NCBI GenBank assembly: GCA_019208055.1
Contig: JAGXJF010004269.1
Location: 1-64,000 of the forward strand
Direction of reading: 5' to 3'
Origin: Stipa capillata
Lineage: Eukaryota; Streptophyta; Magnoliopsida; Poales; Poaceae
DNA length: 64,000 nucleotides
Below, piece after piece: positions 45,178 to 55,519 of the stretch (position 1 is its first letter; the number at the start of each line of letters is the position of its first letter). The position numbers and the translations under genes were made by a program. Below the pieces are notes generated by a model, which saw nothing but the letters and a program-made list of their open reading frames with translations, did not search any database and was not told the origin of the DNA.

Positions 45178-47429
45178 GTGCCACAGTAGTGTGCTGCGAC
45201 GGGCTTGGATGTTGGTGCGCCCCCAAGGGACAGGGTTGCATCTTGATGTTGTGCGGGTGGTAGGTGCTGGACCACAGGTGCGATAGGGCTATCGGCTCGG
45301 CTTGTAAGGCCAGGAAAGGTCGGCTTGTGTGGATGTCCGACAACGGCCCTAGGTGTCGGTGCGGTGGTCTCCTTGTGCAGCAAGTGTTGCGAGGTGGCCG
45401 GGCCTTGGGGCATGCAGCCTACATGCGAGCATGGATACCGATGTGGCGGCTCCCGAAGGCAATGTAGGCAGGCTGCGCAAGGCGGGGTGAGTCTTTTTGG
45501 AAGCTGGGGTGGCGGCCTTGGGAGCTAGCGCCGATGATGTGATGGGCATTGCAGATAGCGCAAGGGTAGCGGTGTGTTTTTGCTATCATCAAGGCTGGAG
45601 TGGTCCAGATCTACCCCTCCCAAGGTGAATCTGACTTCTCTCTTCTCATTACGGTGGCGGCGATAGCTGTTTTGTGGTGCGGCTCCCTAGACACAGGCGG
45701 CAATTTGGAGTTCTTCGTCTTTGCTTTCCTGGTGTTGCATCTTGTGCTCCTCTTTGATCGTGTCGGGATCCCTATTATCCTCGATGTGTGGGTCACATTG
45801 AATCTGGCCTGGTTGGTGAGGGTGCAGGATCTAGGCGAGGGCATTCTTGGTGATGGTACGAGGTAGTGTCCCTTGATCTTTTGCTGGTCCCTTGCTCTGT
45901 TGGTCGCGAGGTTCGGTCCTCCTCTTGGTCGGTGATGCTTCCTTCTTCTCTTCGGCAGGGTTAATGTCGGATTTGACACTTCCGGTTGAGGATGTGTGGC
46001 GTGCTATCGGCTATGAGTTGGCTCATCATTGCGTGATTCCGGTAGGGTGTGGAGCTTGTGTGCAATGGTTTGGTAATGTTTATTTTGGTGACATATCTGT
46101 CTGTTATGCTCATTGCATGGCCGGTCTATGAGGCTGTAATCCTCGATTCTTTTGTACTAGTTTTTGTTAAAAAATTTCTATTAACTAGGTAACTCATTTT
46201 TTCTGGTGAAGCATAGAACTTCAGCCTTTTCGAGGTTTGTCGGAAAAAAAGAATGCGGATTTTCTTCCGCTTCGCACTCGAACTATACAGTTTATATGTG
46301 AAATTTCTACATGACTTGCGAAATTCCTGGATTGATCAATAGATGTTGAAGTCTAGGAGCCATTAATTAAGCAATGCGGTGAAACTGTTCCCTCCTTTTA
46401 CCTTACGCCAACAATTAGTTAGCAACCTCCATAATGGGCATCCTCCCTCGTTACATCCAAAAACCCCGATCGTCTCGAGCTTAGCCCACGCCGCTAATGA
46501 TAACGCCCGGCATGTGACTCCTCCAGCCACGCCCCATCCATGTTCCACCAACACCCCACGCTTTGAGGACCCCGTCCATCCCCAAACTAAGTTCCTTCAG
46601 GAAAAGAAAAAAAAAGCCTAACTACCCTCGCACGCAACAATACACCCTCGTCTCATCTGCGGCAGAGGTATCATTGGATGCATCTCGGATGTCCAATCAA
46701 ATAAACCAACGAACAAAAGCGTTGGCAAGAGGGGCTTGCAAATTTGTATTTCAACTTGATATACTGGTCACTAATCTATGCGTCTGTACATGCTAGAAAT
46801 TTTGGAAAATACATAGATAGTAGAATTTCAAATTAGATTTGTTTTTTGTGGAGGCCTCTTCGAAATACAAGAATATAAAAACGTAGAAATATAAAAAAGC
46901 ATAATCCAAATATCATGACATGTTGAATCGTATAGTAATCAAAATGAAAGAATTGCATGAAGAGGTGTATAGATGCAACAAAACAAAAATGTAGAAAGTT
47001 TGATATTATATGTTAGTTAGAGAAAAAAGGGAGAGAGAAGATATACCAGAACTCTCCAAGAAAATTTCATGAGGTTAGAGCTCAAGTTTGGTTTTCTCTA
47101 AAATTTGTTGGAACAAATACTTTGAGACTTCTTTGACATAATCCTATAACCCAAAGGTTATGGATATAGATTTTTTAGATTGCAATCCCTCGTTTTTCTT
47201 CCAAAAATCATTTGTTTAAAAGAGGGCCAAAAATTTGTTGAAAATTATGAGATGAACATAAGTATACCGCTTCAAAACTTTACTATCGATAACATACATG
47301 TAACAGTTTTCCTTACTTACCCATGAAAAATATTATATCCTTTCAATTAGTTTCTGATTAGACTACGTTTTTTTTCAAAAAGTTGTACTTGTGTATTCCA
47401 AAAAGTCTCAAAGAGTCTATAGAGTATAA
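45178..47429. other. Unassigned sequence between copia C and the Harbinger element
   Basis: 45178-46150 is GC-richer, with one-strand frames up to 122 codons but no domain I recognise. Its end (GGCTGTAATCCTCGATTCTTTTG) recalls 3' UTRs of some plant non-LTR elements, but no reverse transcriptase is present. 46150-47429 is mostly AT-rich with no gene. The abrupt change at 45177 marks a rearrangement breakpoint or an insertion. Confidence 0.4.
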
Positions 47430-47452
47430 GAGCATCTCCAAGAGATGGTCTA
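47430..47452 (+). repeat. Left terminal inverted repeat of Harbinger
   Basis: It starts GAGCATCTCCAAGAGATGGT and is preceded by TAA. A related GATAGTC...GTAGTCTATAC string follows inside, near 47509-47530. Confidence 0.9.
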
Positions 47453-47589
47453 TACCATCGTGTAAACCAAATATACACTACGAAAGCAAAAAAAATTGCC
47501 TCCAACAGATAGTCAATCACGTAGTCTATACCTAGACATCATCCAAATCTCTCTCCACATCGTCCATGCTTGGACAACGCCCCGACGAC

Positions 47590-48180
47590 ATCCAAATCGC
47601 AACTGCCCGAGCCGAGTCTTCCTCCCGCCACCATCCGGACTACTCGCCGCCGCGCGCTGGGGCAAGGTTGCCGTCGCCGTCGCCCGCCGGGGCAAGGTAC
47701 GGCTCTATTTTGAGAGAGGGGGTTTGGGAGACGGGCTTGGCGAGAGGAGATGGCCGCCGCTGCTCGCATGGTCATGGATCTGGCCGCCGCCGGTCGGCTG
47801 GTGCCGGATCCGGGCGCGCCGCTCGGCTGGTGCCGGATCCAAGCGCCGCCGCTCGCTCCGGTGGAGAAGATGGCCGCCGCTCGCCGGATCCGGGCGCTGG
47901 GATGGAGGGCAGCGGGGTGGATGGCATAGGGTGGAGGGCGATGGGGTGGAGGGCAGCGGGGTGGCGCCGCCGCTCGCCGGATCCAGGCGCTGCCGCTCGC
48001 TCAGTAGGGTGGAGCCGCTCAGGAGCGGCTCGGGAAGGAGCACGGGGTGGAGGGCAGGAGCGGCTCCGGGCGCAGGTTGTCGACCACGGGCCACAGCCGT
48101 GGCCCCGGTGGGAGGCGGCCGTGGAGAAGCCGCTCGCTCGGGTGATGGAGCCGTGGAGGGGAGGAGAGGAGAGGTAGGGG
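47590..48180. repeat. GC-rich 5' part of the Harbinger element with short repeats
   Basis: GCCGGATCC occurs with GCGCYG neighbours at about 47791, 47833, 47885 and 47979. GGTGGAGGGCRRYGGGGTGG occurs several times between 47900 and 48060. Frames are open on both strands for over 200 codons without a recognisable domain. This may hold a leader exon of ORF1 or captured genomic DNA; neither can be shown here. Confidence 0.5.
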
Positions 48181-48381
48181 AGGAGTGGAGATTTGGTGAG
48201 AAATTAGAGATAGGTGGGGATTTTGCTGAGAGAGAGAGAGAGATTATTTGCTATGCTACTATGCTACTGGTTTTTGTTTTTTTGAGATGCCACTGCTGTG
48301 CTACTGATTACTGAATATTGATGCTGCTGTGCTTTGCTACTGGTTGCTAATATATGAATTGGTGCTACTGATTATTTGTAG

Positions 48382-49410
48382 ATGGAAGGGGACGAAGGTT
48401 TCTTGAACATGATGAACTTTGGTGTCTCACAAGAACAGTCGTATAGTCCGGTTGGGGAGCAAGAGATGCCGCGAACTCAAGAATCATCTGTGTCTGTGAA
48501 AGCAAAGTTCACGAAAGGGAAAAATTGGTCGCGTGCCGAGGACGACCTGTTGGTGTTAGCATGGCTAAACACCGGTTTGGATGCGGTGACAGGGAACGAT
48601 CAAACATCAAATTCTTATTGGGGCAGGATTTATGAGTACTATAACGCACACAAGCAACCGTTCTGGTCAGTGCATAATCAAAATGCACTCAATTGTCGTT
48701 GGGGCACTATTCAAGAACAGGTGAACAAATTCTGTGGATGCTATCAGACTATTGTTAGTAGAAATCAAAGTGGGTTGACTATTGATGAGAGGGTATGCTT
48801 CTATCTTATTGATTCGATTCTAACTGTTGTGCTATGTGCAAATTTAACAAGATATTTATTATTTGTACAGCAAGCCCATGCACTTGTTTTGTACCAGTCC
48901 AAAGATCCTAAAGGGAGGCCATTTACATTAATGCATTGCTGGTTAGAGTTACAGAAGCATGCAAAGTGGCAGACTCTTCTGGTTTCGAGGAGGCCTCATA
49001 AAAAACAGAAAAAGACCTCAGATGCAAGTCCGGGTACGACCTCCAATGATGATGAAGTGGAGGCATGTGCTCAAAATCTTGAAACAGAGATAAGACCTCG
49101 TGGTAGGAAGTACGAGAAAGAAAGGTTACGGAAAGGTAAAGGTTCTGCATCTGATGGAAGTGGTTGCAAATTATCATTAGAAACTATCTGGGCACAGAAA
49201 TTAGAGAAGGATGAGATCAAAGAGGCCAAGAAGGAGGCTCGCTACGAGCGAGCATTCGCAATGCAAGAGGAGCAAATGGCAATACGAAAGTTTGAATTAG
49301 AGGAGGAGATCATGTCCATGGACACTAGTGCTATGAGTGGGGCACAACAACAATTTTACAGAGCTAAGCAGAATGAAATCGCCGCTCGCCGTTACAACAC
49401 ATCGGGTTGA
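48382..49410 (+). CDS. Harbinger ORF1, Myb/SANT-like DNA-binding protein
   Basis: ORF1 proteins of PIF/Harbinger elements bind DNA and help bring the transposase to the nucleus and the termini. The frame is open for 342 codons. A Myb/SANT-like region lies at about residues 45-125: KGKNWSRAEDDLLVLAWL, YWGRIYEYYNAH and LNCRWGTIQEQVNKFCGCY. A linker ends in KKQKKTSDASP. The C-terminal part is basic and coiled-coil rich (KLEKDEIKEAKKEARYERAF...KQNEIAARRY). Residues VCFYLIDSILTVV... (48793-48870, 78 bp) look like an unspliced in-frame intron: removing them joins IDER to QAHALVLYQ as in related proteins. An acceptor-like TTTGTAG precedes the ATG, so an upstream non-coding exon is possible. Confidence 0.88.
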   Translation: MEGDEGFLNMMNFGVSQEQSYSPVGEQEMPRTQESSVSVKAKFTKGKNWSRAEDDLLVLAWLNTGLDAVTGNDQTSNSYWGRIYEYYNAHKQPFWSVHNQNALNCRWGTIQEQVNKFCGCYQTIVSRNQSGLTIDERVCFYLIDSILTVVLCANLTRYLLFVQQAHALVLYQSKDPKGRPFTLMHCWLELQKHAKWQTLLVSRRPHKKQKKTSDASPGTTSNDDEVEACAQNLETEIRPRGRKYEKERLRKGKGSASDGSGCKLSLETIWAQKLEKDEIKEAKKEARYERAFAMQEEQMAIRKFELEEEIMSMDTSAMSGAQQQFYRAKQNEIAARRYNTSG

Positions 49411-49589
49411 GCTTACTTTGTTGTACGAACTAATTGTGTTGAGCTTACATTGAAAACATTGCATAATTCAATGAGTACGTGAAAGGATCCGACATCGTTA
49501 CTACAACAACGCACATGATTGCATAAACAACTACATGAAAGGAAATAGACTACATTATTACATCACCACACGAAGTTAAAACAACTACA

Positions 49590-50944
49590 TCACTCGTCTC
49601 CATGATGTTGCCAGAGGTGCTCAACTAGATCATCTTGAAGTTGAGAGTGAAATGCTCTGTTTGAAATCCGTTGATGCATCTGTATAAACATACTTAGATC
49701 TGCTGCGTGAGCACGAGAAACTCTCACCTTTTCTCCCATTTCTTCATAGTTGCAGTCCACCTCGTCGTTCTCCCTCTCATCTTCAACTATCATATTATGC
49801 ATTATGACACAAGCTCTCATGACGTCACCGATTTCTTTACGTTTCCAACCTTTAGCTGGTCCTCGAACAATAGCAAAACGAGATTGCAGAACTCCAAAGG
49901 CTAGTTCTACATCCTTTCTAGCTGACTCTTGTTTTTTCGCAAAAAAATTATTCTTTCTGCCTTGTGGACCTGGTATGGTCTTCACAAATGTTGCCCATGG
50001 TGGATATATGCCATCTGCAAGGTAATACCCCATTGTGTAGGGATGACCATTGATAGTATAATTCACTTCCGGAGCTTCACCTTCGGCTAGCTTTGCAAAC
50101 AAAGGAGAACGTTGAAGAACATTTATATCGTTGTGAGACCCTGGTAAACCAAAGAAAGCATGCCAAATCCAAAGATCTTGTGAAGCAACCGCCTCAAGAA
50201 TCATTGTGGGCTCATGCACATGGCTTGTAAACTGGTCTGCCCATTTTGTAGGGCAATTTTTCCACGGCCAATACATGCAATCTATGCTGCCTAACATACC
50301 AGGAAAACCTCTTTGCTCCCCTATTGCTAGTAATCTGGCAGTATCATCTTCATTTGGAGATCTCAGGTACTGATCCCCGAAGACTTCACAAATAGCTATC
50401 ACAAACTTTTTGCAAGCCTCTAGAGTAGTAGCTTCGGCACACCAAGTATACTCGTCTGCAGCATCCCCTGCTATACCATAACATAGCATCCGCATTGCCG
50501 CGGTCATCTTCTGCAGAGGATGTAACCCAAGAACTCCAGCACAATTTCTTTTCTGCTTAAAATACGCATCATGCTCACGTACAGCTTCAGCTATGCGATT
50601 AAACAAATCACGGGACATTCTAAACCTGTGCGGAAAAATTAAATGAGAGAGGAAGATGAAAAATAGGCAAAGACAAACTAATATACTAATTACCAACCTG
50701 CGCCGGAAGTAGTTATGGGGAAGGTAGGATTCGGTGAGAAATAGTCTCTCCACAGTGTAGTAAATCTAACATCTCTTCTGCGATTCAGCGTCCGATGTCC
50801 AAGCGTGGAGCCACCATGGTGTTGAGCATTCACCTGCTCATCCTCCTCGCGATCTGCGAATGCTGCAACAATGAGTACGTCCTCATCAGATGAAGACGAC
50901 GACGAATTCATGAGCATATCCAAAACGAATACGTTATCACTCAT
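49590..50944 (-). pseudogene. Harbinger DDE transposase with one frameshift
   Basis: The enzyme would cut and paste the element. The N-terminal exon starts at 50944 (MSDNVFVLDMLMNSSSSSSDED) and reads HRTLNRRRDVRFTTLWRDYF. At a run of four G (50717-50720, plus strand) the frame slips by one relative to PHNYFRRR. A 72-bp intron (50626-50697) then joins RRR to FRMSRDLFNRIAEAV. The catalytic domain is complete: GSIDCMYWPW has the first Asp, GSHNDINVLQRS the second and KDVELAFGVLQSRF the Glu. The end is DDLVEHLWQHHGDE, stop at 49590. Except for the missing base the gene looks functional, and an assembly error there would restore it. Confidence 0.88.
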
Positions 50945-51036
50945 TGTGGTGTGGAAGTGGAGACAAAGAGATTTGGGAGGGATATGACAGAGATATGAGA
51001 GAAGCCACAGACTGGAATGCTGTGAGAGATGTGGGA

Positions 51037-51190
51037 GGGCCGTTGAAAAAATAGCCGTTGGAAAAGTAGCCGTTGGAAATATAGCCGTTGGAAAAGTAGC
51101 CGTTGGAATTATAGCCGTTGAAAAAGTAGCCGTTGGTATTATAGCCGTTGGAATTACAACCGTTGGAATTATAGCTGTTGAAATGGTAGT
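51037..51190. repeat. 15-bp subterminal tandem repeat in Harbinger, about 10 copies
   Basis: TAGCCGTTGGAAAAG, TAGCCGTTGGAAATA and TAGCCGTTGGAATTA units run head to tail, with GCCGTTG the most constant core. The array ends about 150 bases from the right terminus and just 5' of the transposase start codon. Arrays in this position often bind element proteins, which is inference here. Confidence 0.9.
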
Positions 51191-51335
51191 TAATTTGGTA
51201 GTTATAAGAAATTATTAAAATATAGGAGAGAGAATTTAGAGGATGTGAATATAGACTATCTGTTAGAAAAGTGTAAAATATAGATGATGAATCTTTTTAG
51301 ATGATAGTCTATATGGAGATATAGACTATCAAATT

Positions 51336-51358
51336 TAGACTATCTCTTGGAGATGCTC
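51336..51358 (-). repeat. Right terminal inverted repeat of Harbinger
   Basis: On the minus strand this begins GAGCATCTCCAAGAGATAGT and is followed outside by TAA (51359-51361). Two further copies of ATAGACTATC lie just inside. Confidence 0.9.
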
Positions 51359-51361
51359 TAA

Positions 51362-51744
51362 CATGTTAGAACATGTACATTTGTAAGTATAAATTGCACT
51401 TATCTTTTGTACTAATATAAGGCCGTCATCCAAACCGCCAAATGCAAAGTATTAGGAAACCCACGGCCTACATATGTTCAGTGGTCACTAGTAGTGGCCT
51501 TGCAGTAGCGAAGGTACTGCAGAGGTGCTGAATCCCACGGTACATAGAAATATGGAATAGAAAGGGCAGGGCATAGGAATCTTGTCAGCTTAGCGCACCA
51601 ACACATTCTTGTCCTTGTCTGTCTCTTTCTTCCTCACAGTGTAGCACCACCAAGCAGCAGAAACAAGCTTGAGTCCGTGAGGCCGAGGAGACTGGCTGCT
51701 ACAGCAAGACCAGCGAAAAAGGAAGAACAGAGGAAGGTGGAGCC
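51362..51744 (+). promoter_or_regulatory. Upstream region of the GT61 gene
   Basis: The 383 bases between the Harbinger element and the ATG must hold the promoter and leader. No clear TATA box was found; TCTTTCTTCCTCACAG (about 51625-51640) could be a pyrimidine patch or a splice acceptor. The ATG at 51745 has a good context (AGCCATGGGG). Confidence 0.35.
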
Positions 51745-54700
51745 ATGGGGTTCCCCAAGGCGGTCAAGAGCAGGATGAATCAGGGCGTCTGGCGCCGCAG
51801 GATCGGCGCGCCGTTCGCCGTCGTCCTCGTGGCCGCCGTCTTCGTCGTCGTCGCCTTCTCCGGCCAGTTCGCGCAGGGCCCCGACGGTCAGTTTTGATGG
51901 TTTCTTTATGCTTAATTGTTGTTTAGTTTTTGCCATTTCTGTGTTCTTATTGGAGGTTTATTTTTGCTTCCTCGCAATTCACTCCAGTACATGTGGACAA
52001 CACCCTCCGGCCAGCGCGCGATATGCCGGTCTCCACAGATCAAGGCAAGAAGAACAAATCCATATGGTTTCAAAGATCTTTCCAGTTGTTTTGTGTCATG
52101 TTTCTTTTCCTTGATATGGTTGGATGCTTCTGATATTCAGACTTGGAAATATCGGATTCCTCAAAGCAAGAAGAGGAGGGGAGTGACCAAAAATTTGGTA
52201 AGCTTGAAGAGAGGAAAGGGGGATTTTCCTTTAGTCACTGAAGCTCGTGGATTTCAGAATCCATACCGGATTAGTCGAATTTAATGGTTTGGTTTTGGAG
52301 ATGCAGAGCTTGGTGAATCTCCAAATAAGGAGGCAATCGAAGAGCAGAAACCATCTCAGACAGCCACTTCTGATCAAGAGGACAACACATTGAATCCCGG
52401 TGCGGCGTCGTTCTTTACCATTCTTTCATGCCCCAATTTGATGGATCGGCAAGTTTTAAGTTCTGAATTCTCGTGAATTGGGGACGAAACATAGAGACGA
52501 AACGAGCGTCCGAAGATACTACTCCAGCAAACGACACGGTCGGCGAGGGAGGGACGGCGACCACGACGATGCCAACCCAAGAAGACGAAAGGGTCACAAG
52601 AGGATCTGGTAAGGCTTGCTATTTTCATTGCCAAAAAATTAATAGTAATCAATTATTTAGCATCTTTTTACTTCTATTTTATCCCAATCAGAGTCTCTGG
52701 GCAAGAAATCTCCCCCGCAAGATCAGGAAGGGGAAAAAGGCACTACGAAAGCAGGTACTGTACAGATACATCCTTAATAGAATTGCTTGTTTCTTTGTGT
52801 GCTTTCAGTGCGTGTGATATACTGCTGGGTAGATACACTGACATGCACAAATGTGCTGTCCTGAAACTGGTAGACCACTGACAGTGTTGCAACTTCACCT
52901 GCACAAACCAGGACCACAGGAGTAAAGAAGATGATTAAAGCTAGCAGTGAGCGATATGCTTTAGATCTAAAGTTGCTCCTTGCGGTAGACTAAAGCTAAG
53001 AGTGAGTAATATGCTTTAGTTGCACCACATGGAAATGTTCATTTGTAACTAATAGACTGCCTTTTTAGAGGGTAGCTGCTAATTATTCATACTGGTGGTT
53101 CACACTTGGAAGGCTTGTGCTGCACACCTACAAAAGAAGTTTTTGCTTGGTTGGGGAATAGAACTGAAGTGCTCAACTTTGGAAATTAAGCATGGCAAAA
53201 GTTTGACGGTTCTAGCCAATAACATAGAATGACGGTCCAAAGATTCAGATTTAGGACGGTATAAAATGTGCCACAATTTCCCTTTTATCAAATCCATGTA
53301 CAGTGGAATTCTTTATTCAGTTAGGATAAAATGTACTTAAATTATAGAGAAAGCCTCTTTTTTTCCAAGTTATTAAGCTAGCCTAATTCAGGGCTTGATA
53401 CATTTAACACATTATCTTGTTTTAAGCTCACAAAGAATTTACTTATCAATATATTAATAACAATTTAGGAAAGAAACACTAGAAACCTCTATATTATACC
53501 AAAGAAACATATAATTCTTTTATTTTGCTTCTCACCTGTCCCTTACGAATTGCATAAAATAAAAGAAATTATGTAGATGGACCACTAAGTATTGTTTGTT
53601 TATTCAAATTTTTGTTGGAATTGTCACAGCATAAATACAAATTTCTCTTTGTAAAAAAAATATATAGCACAATTTTAACCCTATTTGTTGTAGAGGACAA
53701 CATAGTTTTACTCAGTAAGAAACAGCAGAAATTACTGTTGTATTATACTATCATATATATAAAGGCATGGTGCCTCAGTAGAAGAAAAAAATACATTATT
53801 TAGTGTCAAGATAAATAAAAACAATATTCTTATCTGACAATTGTCCAATCTAAGCCAAATGGCAGGTTCTGGTTTGATTTGGCTCTATTGTTTGATAGTA
53901 CTACAAGTTGCTTAGGAGAGGTTTGTAATTTCGTATGGTGATTCGCTGTAAAATATCATCATGCATTCTCAAACACTATGATCATACTGTAATTTGTCGA
54001 CCATAAATTAACTACATGGCACGAGTGACTGTTCACCACAAGAGCACTGCTAAAAAAATCCATTCATACATAGGTTCTTTGTTACTGCAGCCCACCTATG
54101 CATGTCCCCTTTTAATACAACATTAAAGCATTTTTCCAATTTGTCTTCTCTTCTGTTTCTAGATGTTTTATGTCCTATATTTGCACAAACTTTAGTTGCA
54201 ACAACACTGTCGCAGTCAAATGTTTTCCTTTCCTCCCCCATTAAAATTTTTCAGTGAATTGACACGACCAAACTGCAAATTTTTTGGAGTTATTTCATAC
54301 TGATAATTCAAAATCGGTGACCCTCTTATTGCCAAACAGGTCCAGCACACTACACCAAGTGCACACCTCCACTCAGTGCAACGGTCTGTGACCTGTTCAA
54401 CCCACGCTTCGACATCTGTGAGCTGTGTGGCGATGCTCGCACCATTGGCCGGTCCACCACTGTTGTGTATGTTCCAGAGACCCAAACTTCTGATGGTGAA
54501 GAGTGGAGTATCTGAGCCCAGTCCCGAAAGAACCTTCCCTGGATCAAGAAGGTGACCGTCAAATCCCTGAATGCCTCCCAACCAGTGCCAAGGTGCACCT
54601 TGAAGCATGCCATGCCAGCCATTGTCTTTGCACTTGGTGGGCTCACAGCGAATGTCTGGCATGACTTCAGTGATGTCCTTGTTCCACTGTTCCTCACTGC

Positions 54701-55519
54701 CCGCCAGTTCAACCGAGATGTTCAGCTCCTCGTTACCAACAATCAGCCTTTGTTCATCAAGAAGTACATGTCAATCTTGCGCCACCTCACACAGCACGAC
54801 ATTATCGACTTTGATGCAGATGACCAGGTCAGGTGCTACCCGCATGTCATTGTTGGTCTCAGGAGCCACCGAGACCTTGGTATCTTCCCGAACTCTTCAC
54901 CACAAAACTATACAATGATGGATTTCCGGCTGTTTGTCCGGGAAGCCTATGGCTTGCCTGCAGCCAAAGTGGATATACCCTACAAAGCTGACAAAGATGA
55001 TCCTGACAAGAAGCCCCGGGTAATGCTCATTGACCGAGGCAAAAACCGGCGATTCATCAATGCAGCACATGTTGTACAAGGGCTGGATTGGTTTGGTTTG
55101 GAGGTGGTCAAGGCCGACCCGAAGATCAACTCGAATCTTGATGAATATGTCCGCGTCATTGACTCATGCGATGCTATCATGGGAGTGCATGGTGCGGGCT
55201 TGACTAACATGGTGTTTCTGCGGTCAGGGGGAGTGGTGGTGCACATTGTGCCATATGGGATTGAATTCATGGCTGATGGGTTCTATGGTGCACCTGCAAG
55301 GGACATGGGTCTCAGACATGTCCAGTACAGCATCAGTCCAGAGGAGAGCACATTGCTGAGAAATACGGCTGGAACCATACTGTAATCAAAGATCCCGAAG
55401 CCATTAGGAGTACTGGATGGGAGAAGGTTGGGGAGTTTTACATGTCCAAACAGGACATTCTGCTCAACATGACAAGGTTTGGGCCTAGCTTGTTGAAGGC
55501 AATAGAATTCATCATGTAG
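51745..55519 (+). pseudogene. GT61 family glycosyltransferase (xylan-type), two lesions
   Basis: GT61 enzymes of grasses add xylose or arabinose to xylan in the Golgi; the acceptor of this one is unknown. Exons read 51745-51886, 51988-52044, 52141-52197, 52307-52399, 52495-52608, 52692-52754 and 54340-55519, all phase 1. The first exon gives a type II anchor (APFAVVLVAAVFVVVAFSG, about residues 21-40). Exons 2-6 encode an acidic, Ser/Thr/Gln-rich stalk. Exon 7 has the catalytic domain: YTKCTPPLSATVCDL, MPAIVFALGGLTANVWHDFS, PRVMLIDRGKNRRFIN and MGVHGAGLTNMVFLRSGG. Lesions are a TGA at 54513-54515 after EEWSI, where an Arg codon (CGA) would fit, and a -1 shift at about 55351-55356 before EKYGWNHTVIK. 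The frame then runs to TAG at 55517-55519. The corrected length of about 568 residues is normal for the family. Intron 2 looks GC-AG. Confidence 0.85.

Larger units (their letters stand above)
47430..51358. mobile_element. PIF/Harbinger DNA transposon, full length (3929 bp)
   Basis: GAGCATCTCCAAGAGATGGTCTA (shown in two parts elsewhere) at 47430-47452 is matched as an inverted repeat at 51336-51358 with one mismatch. TAA flanks both ends (47427-47429 and 51359-51361), the three-base target duplication expected of this superfamily. Inside are the two genes that define autonomous members: a Myb-like ORF1 (+) and a DDE transposase (-), facing each other. Apart from one apparent single-base frameshift in the transposase the element looks intact, so it is young. 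Confidence 0.93.

Noticed and set aside
45178..46170. Non-LTR (LINE) element
   Set aside because: Only a vague resemblance of the 3' end. No endonuclease or reverse transcriptase, no poly(A) tail and no target duplication were found.
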